A stretch of DNA of 41,008 nt from Chthoniobacterales bacterium (GCA_003244145.1 QHBM01000032.1:1-41008), one strand, 5' to 3'; positions 8,527-16,417 are shown, counted from the stretch's first letter. Translations and numbers: made by a program. Notes: a model not told the origin generated them from the sequence alone.

Positions 8527-9806
8527 CGCGGCGGCCCCTCTTCGATCACGCGGGTGTGTTCGTCTTTGAGTTCGAACGAGAGCCACTTTGCGTGGCCAGG
8601 AATGAGATCCGAATGGCGATCGGCCCATTCGATCAAACAGACGCCGTCGCCGAAAATGTATTCGTCGAAACCAAGTCGCAGGATCGCGTCACGATTCTCC
8701 AGGCGGTAAAAATCGAAATGGTAAACTGGCAGACGGCCGCCGCTGTATTCGTGCACCAGGACAAAAGTCGGGCTGGTCACTTCCGCGCTGCTTTCGACAC
8801 CCGTGACAAACCCTTTCACAAATTGCGTTTTGCCCGCGCCCAAATCGCCGGTCAACGCGAACACATCTCCCCGGCGCGCCGCCTGGCCATGCGTGCGCCC
8901 GGCCGCGATCGTCTCCTCAACGCTTTTTGAAATGAACAAAGCCATCGGGGAATTTGCGATTTGCGATTTGCGATTTAGCCGGCCGATCCGCGTCAGCGGG
9001 AGGTTCGGGAATTTTTTTCGCCAGCGTGAAAGCAACGAACGGGAATCCTTGGCCGCAACGGCGAAGAGAAGTTCGTAGTCCTCGCCATCACTGATCGCAT
9101 TGCGGATCGTGCAGCCGCGATTCAGCGGGAGCGCTTTCTCATCGATCTCGAATCCCAAACCGCTCGCGCGCGCCAGGCGAGGAAGATCGGCTCCGAGTCC
9201 ATCACTCAAGTCCATCATGGCGTGGATCCGAAAATTTTTGGTGAGCCAGCGGGACTCTTCGAGTCGCGGGGTAAATTTCAGATGATGGCCGCGCAACGAT
9301 CCGCCCAGCCGGCCCGTCACAAAAAGATCGTCGCCGGCTTTCCCGCCCGAGCGGCTGACCCATCGCTCCTTCTCGACCGTGCCGGTGAGGCTGATCGAGA
9401 TGACCGCGGGCCCGCGAATCTGGCTCGTCTCTCCGCCGACAATGGCCACGCCGAAAGCTCGCGCAGCCTTGTTCAGTCCGCGGTAAAGATTCTCCACCCA
9501 CTCCACCGTTCTTTTGGTGGGAACAATAAGCGTCACGAGCGCGAACTCAGGCAGCCCGGACATCGCGGCCAAATCACTCAGTGGCCGCGCCATCGCTTTC
9601 CAACCAATCGAGGCGGGAGGTGTCGCGCTCGTGAAATGGATGTCCTCGACCAGACAATCGGTCTTGAGCAACTGAAGGCGGCCACGAGTGCCCGATCGCA
9701 CAACGGCGCAATCGTCTCCCGCGGCCAGCAAGACGGCGCGGTTACGCGGAAGCTTCGGGAGAAGCCGTTCGAGCAGCCGGTCTTCACCGAGCTCACTCAG
9801 CTTCAT
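8523..9806 (-). CDS. thiL-tsaE: Fusion of thiamine-monophosphate kinase (ThiL) and TsaE ATPase
   Basis: One uninterrupted 427-aa frame with two complete enzymes. Residues 1-280 are ThiL, which phosphorylates thiamine monophosphate to the diphosphate: AAGDDCAVV, VEDIHFT, MARPLSDLAAMSG, VGGETSQI, MMDLSDGLGADL and GEDYELLFAV. Residues 288-427 are TsaE, the ATPase of t6A synthesis: Walker A TGDLGAGKT (320-327), SPTFVLVHEY, VYHFDFYRLE and LIEWADR. The linker NRKSQIANSP is encoded by a 7-bp tandem repeat (8952-8976), and an ATG at 8945 could start free TsaE. The start at 9806 is set by the ATGA overlap with the CPBP protease stop and by the ThiL N-terminus MKLSELGEDRLLERLL; upstream codons up to 9920 are overlap. 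I know of no established reason for these enzymes to be joined; this could be a recent fusion. Confidence 0.92.
   Translation of the reverse strand: MKLSELGEDRLLERLLPKLPRNRAVLLAAGDDCAVVRSGTRGRLQLLKTDCLVEDIHFTSATPPASIGWKAMARPLSDLAAMSGLPEFALVTLIVPTKRTVEWVENLYRGLNKAARAFGVAIVGGETSQIRGPAVISISLTGTVEKERWVSRSGGKAGDDLFVTGRLGGSLRGHHLKFTPRLEESRWLTKNFRIHAMMDLSDGLGADLPRLARASGLGFEIDEKALPLNRGCTIRNAISDGEDYELLFAVAAKDSRSLLSRWRKKFPNLPLTRIGRLNRKSQIANSPMALFISKSVEETIAAGRTHGQAARRGDVFALTGDLGAGKTQFVKGFVTGVESSAEVTSPTFVLVHEYSGGRLPVYHFDFYRLENRDAILRLGFDEYIFGDGVCLIEWADRHSDLIPGHAKWLSFELKDEHTRVIEEGPPR
8952..8976 (-). repeat. Heptanucleotide tandem repeat at the ThiL-TsaE junction
   Basis: Three full copies of the 7-bp unit atttgcg plus four further bases of the next (plus strand; AAATCGC units in the coding strand). 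Three copies are 21 bases, so the frame runs through and encodes NRKSQIA. One extra copy would put a TGA 17 to 20 codons after the junction, and one copy fewer would also shift frame. The repeat therefore sets whether ThiL and TsaE are one protein or two. Confidence 0.9.
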
Positions 9807-10588
9807 GGCTGGACCAACTCGGGAAACGCGAGCGCGGTCAGGGTGAGGGCATTGAAGAGCGCGTGCATCGTCATCGAGACGAGGATGGAACCGCTCCATT
9901 CGTAGGCGATGGCGAAGCAACTTCCGAGGACAAAAAGGGGCGCGAAGGAGGGCAGATGCGCGTGGACCGCGGCGAAAAGCAGAGCGCTGACGATGATGCC
10001 CGCGAAGCGGCCGAAGTAGCGTTTGATGACGTTATACAAAAAAAAGCGAAAGATAAATTCCTCGGCCAAAGGCGCGACAGCCACGGCCAGGCCGATGATC
10101 AGAATCCGCTGCTCGAGTGTGCTGGAAGCGTTGAACATTTCCACGATCGCCTGCTTTTCGGGAACGCCGCGCAGAAACCGTTGCGTCACGATGTCGGCCA
10201 GGAAAATCAACGGGTAGGCGGCCAGCATCAGGACGCTTCCGGTTACGGCCGTGCGAAAAAAGCTGATCTTGGAAAAACCGCCTAACAAATTCAAATCGAA
10301 CCCGCGCAGCCAAAGAAATCCGGCCACGGCCAGGAGCAAACCCACGGTGAAGAGCGCGCTCATGATCAGGTCGCGGTTCCCCATGTTCATCTGGCGGTGG
10401 GACGAGGAGGCGGCGAGCGTCAGCAGAAAAAAGAGTGTGAGAATGGTGCCGATGATCCCTTCGGGCCACCCGAATTCGCGGACGAGCGGGGCCGGCGGCT
10501 CCGGGGCCCGCGCGCCGATTTTCCGCAGGAGCGAAACGTAAATGTAGACGCCCGCCACCAGGAAAAAGGCGTTAAACACAGCGTTCAT
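9803..10588 (-). CDS. CPBP-family intramembrane metalloprotease
   Basis: Polytopic membrane protein of 261 aa related to CAAX prenyl proteases and bacteriocin-processing/immunity enzymes (CPBP, Abi family). The three catalytic motifs are present: EEFIFRFFLY (EExxxR), LLFAAVHAHLPSF (FxxxH) and a third helix MHALFNAL (HxxxN). Around seven hydrophobic segments occur, the first at residues 5-22. Its TGA overlaps the ThiL ATG by four bases and it begins 42 bases after the SppA-like gene, so it belongs to the same operon. Substrate unknown; family membership is clear. Confidence 0.93.
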   Translation of the reverse strand: MNAVFNAFFLVAGVYIYVSLLRKIGARAPEPPAPLVREFGWPEGIIGTILTLFFLLTLAASSSHRQMNMGNRDLIMSALFTVGLLLAVAGFLWLRGFDLNLLGGFSKISFFRTAVTGSVLMLAAYPLIFLADIVTQRFLRGVPEKQAIVEMFNASSTLEQRILIIGLAVAVAPLAEEFIFRFFLYNVIKRYFGRFAGIIVSALLFAAVHAHLPSFAPLFVLGSCFAIAYEWSGSILVSMTMHALFNALTLTALAFPELVQP

Positions 10589-10630
10589 GCTGGCAGAAAG
10601 CCATTCGAGCTCATGCCTCGACGCTCGGCC

Positions 10631-11635
10631 TTACGGAGCGTAGAAGCTTGGCAAAAAATAGGCGCGACCGCTTTCCAGTTGCGGGATGAGCTGCTTCGGA
10701 AGCGTTAGCTCGATCTTCGAATCGGTGCTGCCAAGGGCGCGGAAGAGACGGCTGAAAGCGAAGGGAGGCCCGTACTTGACGATCGTCGCTCCCGGCGCGT
10801 TGCCGAGTTGCTTCGCCTTGGCGAAGGCGTCTTCGATCTGGCCCACGTCATCGATCAACTTATGATCGAGCGCGTCCCTCCCTGAAAGAATGCGGCCGTC
10901 GGCCACGGTGTTGCGCAGCATGTCTGCGGGCAGGTTGCGTTCCTTGGCCACGATCCCGAGAAATTTCTCGTAGGTCTTCATCACGAAACTCTGGATGTAT
11001 TCGCGTTCCTCCGGAGTGACTGGGCGCGTGCCGCTGAGCATGTCTTTGAATTTCCCGCTTTTGAACACGACCGACGTCAGCCCGATTTTGTTGAAGAGCT
11101 GCTCGTAGTTCAGCGTCTGGATGATCACGCCGATGCTGCCGGTGATCGTCGTCTCATTTGCCATCAAATATTTTCCGCCGCAGGCGACGTAATAGCCGCC
11201 GGACGCCGCCAGCGAATCCATGTAAACCACCACCGGTTTTTTCGCCCGGGTCTTGACCACCCAATTGTAAATGACGTCCGATGCCGTGACCTCGCCGCCA
11301 GGCGAATCGATCTCCAGCACGACCGCGCGCACATGGTCGTCGTCTCGCGCCTGCTGGAGCGCCAGCCGCATGTCGTCCACCATGGAATCGCCCACGCTCC
11401 CAGTCAGCGACGAACTGATCAGACCGCGCATAGCAATCACGGCAATCTTATCGCTGCTTCCTCTGGAGCCGCGCTGGACGATGGTTTCGCGGAAAGACGG
11501 CGTCGGCTCTTCTTCGCGCGAATTACCGGAAAGCCGACGGAAAGCAGTGGCGGCAAGGATGAGGTTGATGAACACGCTCGCGCAAAGCGCCACGAACAGA
11601 AAAATGCTCAAACAGCCCAGTTTTCGATTAGCCAT
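10631..11635 (-). CDS. sppA: Signal peptide peptidase SppA-type serine protease
   Basis: Membrane-anchored S49 protease degrading cleaved signal peptides. The start at 11635 (MANRKLGCLSIFLFVALCAS) puts the membrane anchor (about residues 5-30) directly at the N-terminus; the frame stays open to 11722, but that extension lacks a sensible signal. Catalytic Ser is in DSLAASGGYYVACG and the Lys of the Ser-Lys dyad in FKSGKFKDMLSG. VLEIDSPGGEVTASD is the family's binding motif. The 334-aa length is like the single-domain SppA of Bacillus, not the doubled E. coli form. Probably the first gene of the minus-strand operon that continues through CPBP, thiL-tsaE, tsaB and alr. Confidence 0.92.
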   Translation of the reverse strand: MANRKLGCLSIFLFVALCASVFINLILAATAFRRLSGNSREEEPTPSFRETIVQRGSRGSSDKIAVIAMRGLISSSLTGSVGDSMVDDMRLALQQARDDDHVRAVVLEIDSPGGEVTASDVIYNWVVKTRAKKPVVVYMDSLAASGGYYVACGGKYLMANETTITGSIGVIIQTLNYEQLFNKIGLTSVVFKSGKFKDMLSGTRPVTPEEREYIQSFVMKTYEKFLGIVAKERNLPADMLRNTVADGRILSGRDALDHKLIDDVGQIEDAFAKAKQLGNAPGATIVKYGPPFAFSRLFRALGSTDSKIELTLPKQLIPQLESGRAYFLPSFYAP

Positions 11636-11724
11636 GACCGATGAAAGCTTGCGGAGAACAGAGCCGCGCACAAGGGAATTCCCCTGTGCCATCGTAATGG
11701 CGCGTAAGCTGCTTTTCAGCAATC

Positions 11725-11928
11725 ATGAACAACGCCGGTCATCTCCCCATCAGCGAGAACGCACGCCGAGGTGGCAAACCCAAGGCGCGTCGCGGCCGTC
11801 CGCCCAAAAAGCATTCTCAGGAGAGCGCCCCCAGAGAACTAGCCGCAGTGGGAACTCTCACGCGCACGAAAAGTCTTTTGCTCGCCGCGCTCCGCGTCTG
11901 GGAGCTGAAGCATCGCATCAGCGAGTAG
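11725..11928 (+). CDS. Small basic protein with AT-hook-like motif
   Basis: A 67-aa frame starting MNNAGHLPISENARRG. It contains ARRGRPPKK, a good match to the AT-hook core (RGRP flanked by basic residues), then a helix-forming C-terminus (LTRTKSLLLAALRVWELKHRISE). It is divergent from sppA and followed closely by a large hairpin at 11938-11997 that could end its transcript. No family is recognised. It may bind A/T-rich minor groove if expressed, but a short basic frame in G+C-rich DNA can arise by chance. Confidence 0.4.
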   Translation: MNNAGHLPISENARRGGKPKARRGRPPKKHSQESAPRELAAVGTLTRTKSLLLAALRVWELKHRISE

Positions 11929-11937
11929 ATCGTTGCA

Positions 11938-11997
11938 GCGATGAAGCGTTAAAGCGTTGCAGCGGAACCACGCTTCAACGCTTCAACGCTTCATCGC
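11938..11997 (+). repeat. Inverted repeat built from 8-bp units, likely hairpin
   Basis: The left arm (11938-11963) and right arm (11972-11997) are inverted copies of about 26 bases with only a few mismatches around an 8-base loop. The right arm is three tandem units close to gcttcaac. It lies right after the AT-hook ORF and 57 bases before the tRNA, so it may terminate the ORF transcript or be a dispersed repeat. Confidence 0.75.
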
Positions 11998-12054
11998 CAA
12001 CCGGGCCGATAAGACTGGATTTCTGTTCCTGCGTCGCGGAATAATTCTCTTCCT

Positions 12055-12128
12055 GCGCTCATAGCTCAGCCGGATAGAGCATCGGATTTCTAATCCGACG
12101 GTCGGAGGTTCGAGTCCTCCTGGGCGCG
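12055..12128 (+). tRNA. tRNA-Arg (anticodon UCU)
   Basis: A 74-base cloverleaf. The acceptor stem gcgctca pairs with tgggcgc (one G-U), the D-arm is gctc...gagc, the anticodon stem tcgga/tccga encloses the loop tttctaa, giving anticodon TCT, and the T-arm is ggagg-ttcgagt-cctcc. Discriminator base G. The CCA end is not encoded. It reads AGA/AGG codons, which are uncommon in this G+C-rich window. UCU-anticodon tRNAs are t6A37 substrates, so the nearby TsaB/TsaE products act on it. Confidence 0.95.
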
Positions 12129-12155
12129 GATTCCTGTCTTGTCACTCGCCACTCG

Positions 12156-13223
12156 TCACTTCTTCTTCCACTTCTGCTCGTGATCGAGCAGCCATTTTTT
12201 CCGCCAGAGGCCGCCGCCGTATCCGCAGAGTGTGCCGTCCGCGCGAATGACGCGATGACACGGGATGATGATAGAGAGCATGTTGGTTCCGTTCGCTCGG
12301 CCGACTGCACGGCGAGCGTTGGGAATGCCGAGGCGTTCCGCCATCCACGAATAGGAACGCGTTTCCGCCACGGGAATCGAGCGCAGGATTTCCCAGGTCC
12401 GCAGTTGAAAATCCGTTCCAATTGGTGCGAGCGAGATTTCGAATTTCAGATTTTCGCCGGAGAAATATCGAGCAAGCTGCGAGCGGATCGCATCGAGATG
12501 CCGATGCTCGCCGGGGACGACGTTCGTCTTGAGTCGTTGCCGCAGAGTCGACAATTCGTTTTCCAGCGCACGCCGGTCGGCAAACTCGAGCAGCCGCAAT
12601 CCTTCATCGTCGACGACGGCGAGCATCGCGCCGAGCGGGGTGTCGAGCCGTTCGGCAAACATGCAGCCGCGCGTTTTCGCCGCCGTTGGCGGATCGCCGA
12701 AAATTTTAGTGAAGGCCTCGCGAAAACCGCTGGCCGATTCGAAACCGCTGCCATCCTGCGCCTCGTCCACGCGCCCGCCCTTGCGCACCTGGCGCAACGC
12801 GAGTCCCATCCGGCGCGCGCGGTGATAGGCCTGGAAGGTCATTCCGTAGTGACGCTTGAATTGCCGGCGCGCGGTGGAGGGATCGATCTTCAGCGCCGCC
12901 AGCTCTTTGTCGGTCAACCGTCCATCGGGCGCGCGTTCCACTTCCGCCCGCAAGCGCTCGATCAATTCCGGCGGTTTTTCTCCCGGATCCATCGGGCGGC
13001 AGCGCAGGCATGGGCGGTAACCGCCGTGCAACGCTTCCGTCGGCGTCGGGAAGAAATCGACATTTTGGCGCGCGGGCTTTTTCGCCGAACAAGTCGGCCG
13101 GCAAAAAATCCCGGTCGTTCGGACGCCGACGAAAAAGATTCCTTCGAAGCTGGAATCGCGATTGACCAGGGCGCGATACATCGTGTCGGCGGGTGGAAGC
13201 AATTCGAGCGCTTTCATCTGCAT
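12156..13223 (-). CDS. ada: Bifunctional Ada: DNA methylphosphotriester/O6-methylguanine repair and regulator
   Basis: Adaptive-response protein of about 355 aa. An N-terminal zinc domain has four cysteines (GIFCRPTCSAKKP and PCLRCRP); the first accepts methyl from phosphotriesters. An AraC-type helix-turn-helix follows (ARRQFKRHYGMTFQAYHRARR; GSGFESASGFREAFTK). The C-terminal methyltransferase has the acceptor cysteine in IIPCHRVIRADG and RAVGRANGTN. Length equals E. coli Ada (354 aa). The start was set at the ATG at 13223, preceded by a GGA-type site; an ATG six bases later (13217) is equally possible, and the frame is open to 13301. Autoregulation by methylated Ada is expected from the family. 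It stands alone between tRNA-Arg and mobA. Confidence 0.93.
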   Translation of the reverse strand: MQMKALELLPPADTMYRALVNRDSSFEGIFFVGVRTTGIFCRPTCSAKKPARQNVDFFPTPTEALHGGYRPCLRCRPMDPGEKPPELIERLRAEVERAPDGRLTDKELAALKIDPSTARRQFKRHYGMTFQAYHRARRMGLALRQVRKGGRVDEAQDGSGFESASGFREAFTKIFGDPPTAAKTRGCMFAERLDTPLGAMLAVVDDEGLRLLEFADRRALENELSTLRQRLKTNVVPGEHRHLDAIRSQLARYFSGENLKFEISLAPIGTDFQLRTWEILRSIPVAETRSYSWMAERLGIPNARRAVGRANGTNMLSIIIPCHRVIRADGTLCGYGGGLWRKKWLLDHEQKWKKK

Positions 13224-13343
13224 GGATTGTCCGTTAGCCAGTATCGATGACGGACGTTCGATCGGGAAGCTCGATGTTTTCATGATCCACGTTACGCGCA
13301 CGAGTTGGGATCGCGCATCGACGGAATTCAGGCGTCGAATTTC

Positions 13344-13426
13344 GGGAAGACTTCAAAGAGCGGCGGTTTATAACCGCCGAAGTTCTTACAATGGCGTTTA
13401 AAACCGCCCTTCTTTGAAGTCTTCGG
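13344..13426 (+). repeat. Palindromic dispersed-type element containing the end of mobA
   Basis: An exact 13-base inverted repeat, aagacttcaaaga at 13347-13359 and its complement at 13411-13423, extends with mismatches to about 34 bases. Inside are two smaller palindromes, ggcggtttataaccgcc (13362-13378) and ggcgtttaaaaccgcc (13393-13408). This nested structure is typical of REP/MITE-like elements. The last mobA codons and its stop lie in the right arm. Between mobA and ada, both read leftwards, it may also form a terminator. Confidence 0.8.
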
Positions 13427-13973
13427 GTTCATTCACGTTCCGATAAAGTTGCTCGTCTCCTTGCGAGACTGCGAATGAACGAAGTTTGCCGGCGTGAACC
13501 AGACTGCGGCTTAACGGCTGCAAGGAAAGGTTGTCCCCCGCGAGCGCAGCCAAGAAATCGCCGCCAGCCTCTCGCGGATAAACTCCCGCCAGCGGTTCCG
13601 CCCTGTCGCCGATCATTGGCAGGACGCCGCAGCCAATCGTGGCCAAACTCGAGATGAACCGCAGCTGCTCGCTCGTCATGAACGGCATGTCGATCGCCAG
13701 CGCCATCAAATGCGTCGTCTCCATGCGCTCCAATGCTCTCGTTAGGCCACTGAGCGGGCCGCGCGACGGCGGCTCGTCCAAAAGCAATTCGATCTCCGGC
13801 GGCCGCCAAACGGGATTTTGTCGCGCTGAAACAAGAATCTTCTCCGGTTGCAGTTCCCGCAAAATTCCAAGCTGCCGTTCCCAAAGCGGTGCGCCTCGGA
13901 AAATAAGGGTCGCCTTGTCCTGGCCCATTCGCCGCGACTCACCGCCAGCGAGCAGAACGGCGGTAAGATTCAT
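13398..13973 (-). CDS. mobA: Molybdenum cofactor guanylyltransferase MobA
   Basis: Attaches GMP to molybdopterin, forming the guanine dinucleotide cofactor of formate dehydrogenases and related enzymes. 191 aa, with the nucleotide-binding signature LLAGGESRRMGQDKA at residues 7-21, DEPPSRGPLSGLTRAL for GTP contact and the metal-binding Asp in ALAIDMPFM. The C-terminal residues EDFKEGRF and the stop are encoded by the right arm of a palindromic repeat, so the natural C-terminus may have been altered by insertion of that element. Divergent from fdhD with an 82-base gap; both serve formate dehydrogenase maturation. No formate dehydrogenase gene is in the window. Confidence 0.93.
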   Translation of the reverse strand: MNLTAVLLAGGESRRMGQDKATLIFRGAPLWERQLGILRELQPEKILVSARQNPVWRPPEIELLLDEPPSRGPLSGLTRALERMETTHLMALAIDMPFMTSEQLRFISSLATIGCGVLPMIGDRAEPLAGVYPREAGGDFLAALAGDNLSLQPLSRSLVHAGKLRSFAVSQGDEQLYRNVNEPEDFKEGRF

Positions 13974-14055
13974 TCCGCAATGCTATCACTTGAGCGCGGT
14001 CGCGCGAGTTCGCCACGAGCCTCGCCGCCTCGCCCTTTCGTGCGATGATTCCTCC

Positions 14056-14913
14056 ATGAGCGCGTCGGAAGCGGAAGAGCAAGGGATCGGCGCCGGAAGC
14101 GTGATCCGCCGGAAAGCGGACGGCAGTTTTGAACACGTAACCGATGAAGTCGCGATCGAAGAACCGCTGGAAATCCGGATTGGGCAGGAGCCGCTCGCAG
14201 TCACCATGCGCACGCCGGGTAACGATGAGGAACTGGCGGCGGGGTTCCTTCTTTCCGAAGGAATCGTGCACGCGCGCGCGGATCTGCGAGAGATCGCGCC
14301 TTGCGCGCTAACTGCGTCGCTCGGCAACATTCTCAACGTCACGCTGGCTGCCACGGCGAAATTCACTCCTGCAGCCGCACATCGTTTCGGCAAGATCTCC
14401 ACCAGCTGCGGTTTATGCGGAAAGACGAGCATCGAATTCATCCGCCAACAATTTCCGCCGATCGATTCCACTATTCCGGTGCGAATCCAAACGGCGAAGC
14501 TTCTCGAACTGCCCCAGCGGTTGCGCAACGCCCAGGGAAATTTTTCCCGGACCGGTGGAATTCACGCGGCTGCGATCTTCGATCTCGACGGAAATCTGGT
14601 CGTCCTGCGCGAAGACATCGGCCGCCACAACGCGGTCGACAAAGCGATCGGCCGCGCGTTTCTCGACGAGCTGCTGCCGTTGAGAAATCATATCCTGATT
14701 GTGAGCGGCCGTTCCTCGCTCGAGATCGTGCAGAAAGCGCTCGCCGCTGGAATCTCGATGGTCGCCGCTGTCTCGGCTCCCTCGTCCCTCGCGGTAAATT
14801 TTGCGCGCGAGTGTGGTCAGACGCTCATTGGCTTTTTGCGCCCGCCGACTTTCAATGTTTACTCGCACATCGAACGAATCGCATTCGAATTTCCGCAGCA
14901 ATCCGCCGAGTGA
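14056..14913 (+). CDS. fdhD: Formate dehydrogenase sulfurtransferase FdhD
   Basis: Transfers sulfur from a cysteine desulfurase to the molybdenum cofactor of formate dehydrogenase. 285 aa, starting MSASEAEEQG at 14056; the open frame further upstream only crosses the antisense of mobA. The N-terminal domain has EEPLEIRIGQEPLAVTMRTP and DEELAAGFLLSEGI. The sulfur-relay CxxC is C118-G-L-C121 (STSCGLCGK). The C-terminal domain shows TGGIHAAA, REDIGRHNAVDKAIG and SGRSSLEIVQKA, all typical. Divergent from mobA. Formate context is supported by the OFA-type carrier downstream on the other strand. Confidence 0.95.
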   Translation: MSASEAEEQGIGAGSVIRRKADGSFEHVTDEVAIEEPLEIRIGQEPLAVTMRTPGNDEELAAGFLLSEGIVHARADLREIAPCALTASLGNILNVTLAATAKFTPAAAHRFGKISTSCGLCGKTSIEFIRQQFPPIDSTIPVRIQTAKLLELPQRLRNAQGNFSRTGGIHAAAIFDLDGNLVVLREDIGRHNAVDKAIGRAFLDELLPLRNHILIVSGRSSLEIVQKALAAGISMVAAVSAPSSLAVNFARECGQTLIGFLRPPTFNVYSHIERIAFEFPQQSAE

Positions 14914-14922
14914 AGTCCGCGG

Positions 14923-15048
14923 TTATTTGAAAAGCGCGGGAAGTTTCAAAACCGTGTTCCAGATGCCCCAGACGAGGGGCAGCCCGACGACGAGCCAGTA
15001 AAGGAAAAGTCGAAGACCGTTGCCGCTGGATTGGTTTTGGGCAGGCAT
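14923..15048 (-). CDS. Small membrane partner of OFA-type MFS transporter
   Basis: A 41-aa single-span membrane protein, MPAQNQSSGNGLRLF at the N-terminus and YWLVVGLPLVWGIWNTVLK as the membrane helix, ending in LPALFK. This is the pattern of the short protein encoded after oxalate/formate antiporter-family carriers in many bacteria (a helix with GxPLxWG and an aromatic-rich exit, then Lys). It starts 13 bases after the carrier gene. It probably assembles with the carrier; the mechanism is not known to me. Confidence 0.8.
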   Translation of the reverse strand: MPAQNQSSGNGLRLFLYWLVVGLPLVWGIWNTVLKLPALFK

Positions 15049-15061
15049 GAGGAAAAATCGC

Positions 15062-16417
15062 TTAGGCCCGAGGCTTGTCTCCGTGGAAATGAAAACGTTC
15101 GTCCACCGGCCGCACCAAGAGGTTGCAGATCAAGCCGATGACGAGCAGTCCCGACATCAAATACATCGTGGGCGCATAAAGAGCGACGCCGCTCGCGCCC
15201 TGGTCTTTCAAATATTGGCGGATGTAATTGACCAAGACAGGTCCGAGAATTCCGGCGACCGACCACGCGGTCAGCAACCGGCCGTGAATCGCGCCAACCT
15301 GCATCACCCCGAACAGATCTTTCAGGTAAGCGGGAATGGTCGCGAAGCCGCCGCCGTACATGCTCAGGATGATCACACAGACCGAGACGAAGAAAATAAC
15401 GCTGCCGCTGTAACCGGCGAATGGGATCAGGCAATAAAGCGCCGCGCCAAACAGGAGATAGATAACGTAGATTGCTTTTCGCCCGGTGTAATCGCTCAAT
15501 GACGACCAGACGAACCGGCCGGCCATATTAAAAAGACTGAGCAGCGCGACAAATCCGCCGGCCGCCGCCACGGTCACCTTGCCGGGAAACATTTCCTGAA
15601 TCATGGGCGAGGCCTGTTCGAGAATCCCAATGCCGGCGGTCACGTTGAAACACAGAACGACCCAGAGGAACCAGAATTGGCGGGTGCGCGAGGCTTGGTC
15701 GACAGCCACATTCGCGATCGTGATGAGTTTGCCCGGTTGAGTTGCCGGCTGATAACCCGCGGGCTTCCAGTCGTCCGCCGGCACTCGCGCGATGAGCGAG
15801 CCGAAAACCATAAAGCAAAAATAAATCGCACCCATCGCGACGAAGCTTTCCCCGACACCGGTGCTAGTGGCCGATTTGAAGCGATCCATGAGCAGGAGGC
15901 TGAGGTTCGAGCCGATGAAGGCACCGCCGCCAAAGCCCATAATCGCCATGCCAGTCGCCATACCCGGCCGGTCCGGGAACCATTTCACGAGAGTCGATAC
16001 CGGCGAGATGTAGCCCAGCCCGAGACCGCAACCACCGAGCACGCCGTAACCGAGATAGATGATCCAAAGCTGATGCCACCAGACGCCGAATGCGGAGATG
16101 ATGAACCCGCCGCCAAAGCAAAGGGCCGCGGCAAACATCGTCTTGCGCGGGCCGACGCGTTCCACCCAGCGACCGAAAACCGCGGCGGAAGCGCCCAGGA
16201 AGAAAATTGCGAGGCTGAAAATCCAAGCGAGCGAAGGCTGGGTCCAATCACCCGGCGCCGAAGCGGTGACGCCAATCACTTTTGTCAGCGGCAATTTGAA
16301 AACGCTGAAGGCGTAGGCTTGGCCGATGGAAAGATGGACGGCCAGAGCAGCGGGAGGAAAGAGCCACCGATTATACCCGGGAGGGGCGATAGTGTTTTCT
16401 CGATCAAAAAATCCCAT
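15062..16417 (-). CDS. OFA (oxalate/formate antiporter) family MFS carrier
   Basis: Twelve-helix major facilitator of about 451 aa. The ATG at 16417 (MGFFDRENTIAPPGYNRWLF) is preferred over an upstream TTG at 16447. OFA hallmarks are PPAALAVHLSIGQAYAFSVF in helix 1, the loop GRWVERVGPRKTMF, GLGLGYISPVSTLVKWFPD and YGGGFATIPAYLKDLFG. The substrate may be oxalate, formate or another small carboxylate; the family is broad, so do not read it as oxalate-specific. It follows the prpDBC/thioesterase genes on the same strand (58-base gap) and is followed by its small subunit, which points to a short-chain organic-acid carrier used with the methylcitrate cycle (inference). Confidence 0.88.
   Translation of the reverse strand: MGFFDRENTIAPPGYNRWLFPPAALAVHLSIGQAYAFSVFKLPLTKVIGVTASAPGDWTQPSLAWIFSLAIFFLGASAAVFGRWVERVGPRKTMFAAALCFGGGFIISAFGVWWHQLWIIYLGYGVLGGCGLGLGYISPVSTLVKWFPDRPGMATGMAIMGFGGGAFIGSNLSLLLMDRFKSATSTGVGESFVAMGAIYFCFMVFGSLIARVPADDWKPAGYQPATQPGKLITIANVAVDQASRTRQFWFLWVVLCFNVTAGIGILEQASPMIQEMFPGKVTVAAAGGFVALLSLFNMAGRFVWSSLSDYTGRKAIYVIYLLFGAALYCLIPFAGYSGSVIFFVSVCVIILSMYGGGFATIPAYLKDLFGVMQVGAIHGRLLTAWSVAGILGPVLVNYIRQYLKDQGASGVALYAPTMYLMSGLLVIGLICNLLVRPVDERFHFHGDKPRA

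Noticed and set aside
8527..8628. Longer N-terminus of TsaB
   Set aside because: It only reads out-of-frame through the tsaE 3' end; MKTMAFELSS at 8526 is the family start with an ATGA overlap.
13639..14055. 139-codon N-terminal extension of fdhD
   Set aside because: It runs antisense through mobA and has no FdhD similarity; the start at 14056 fits the family.
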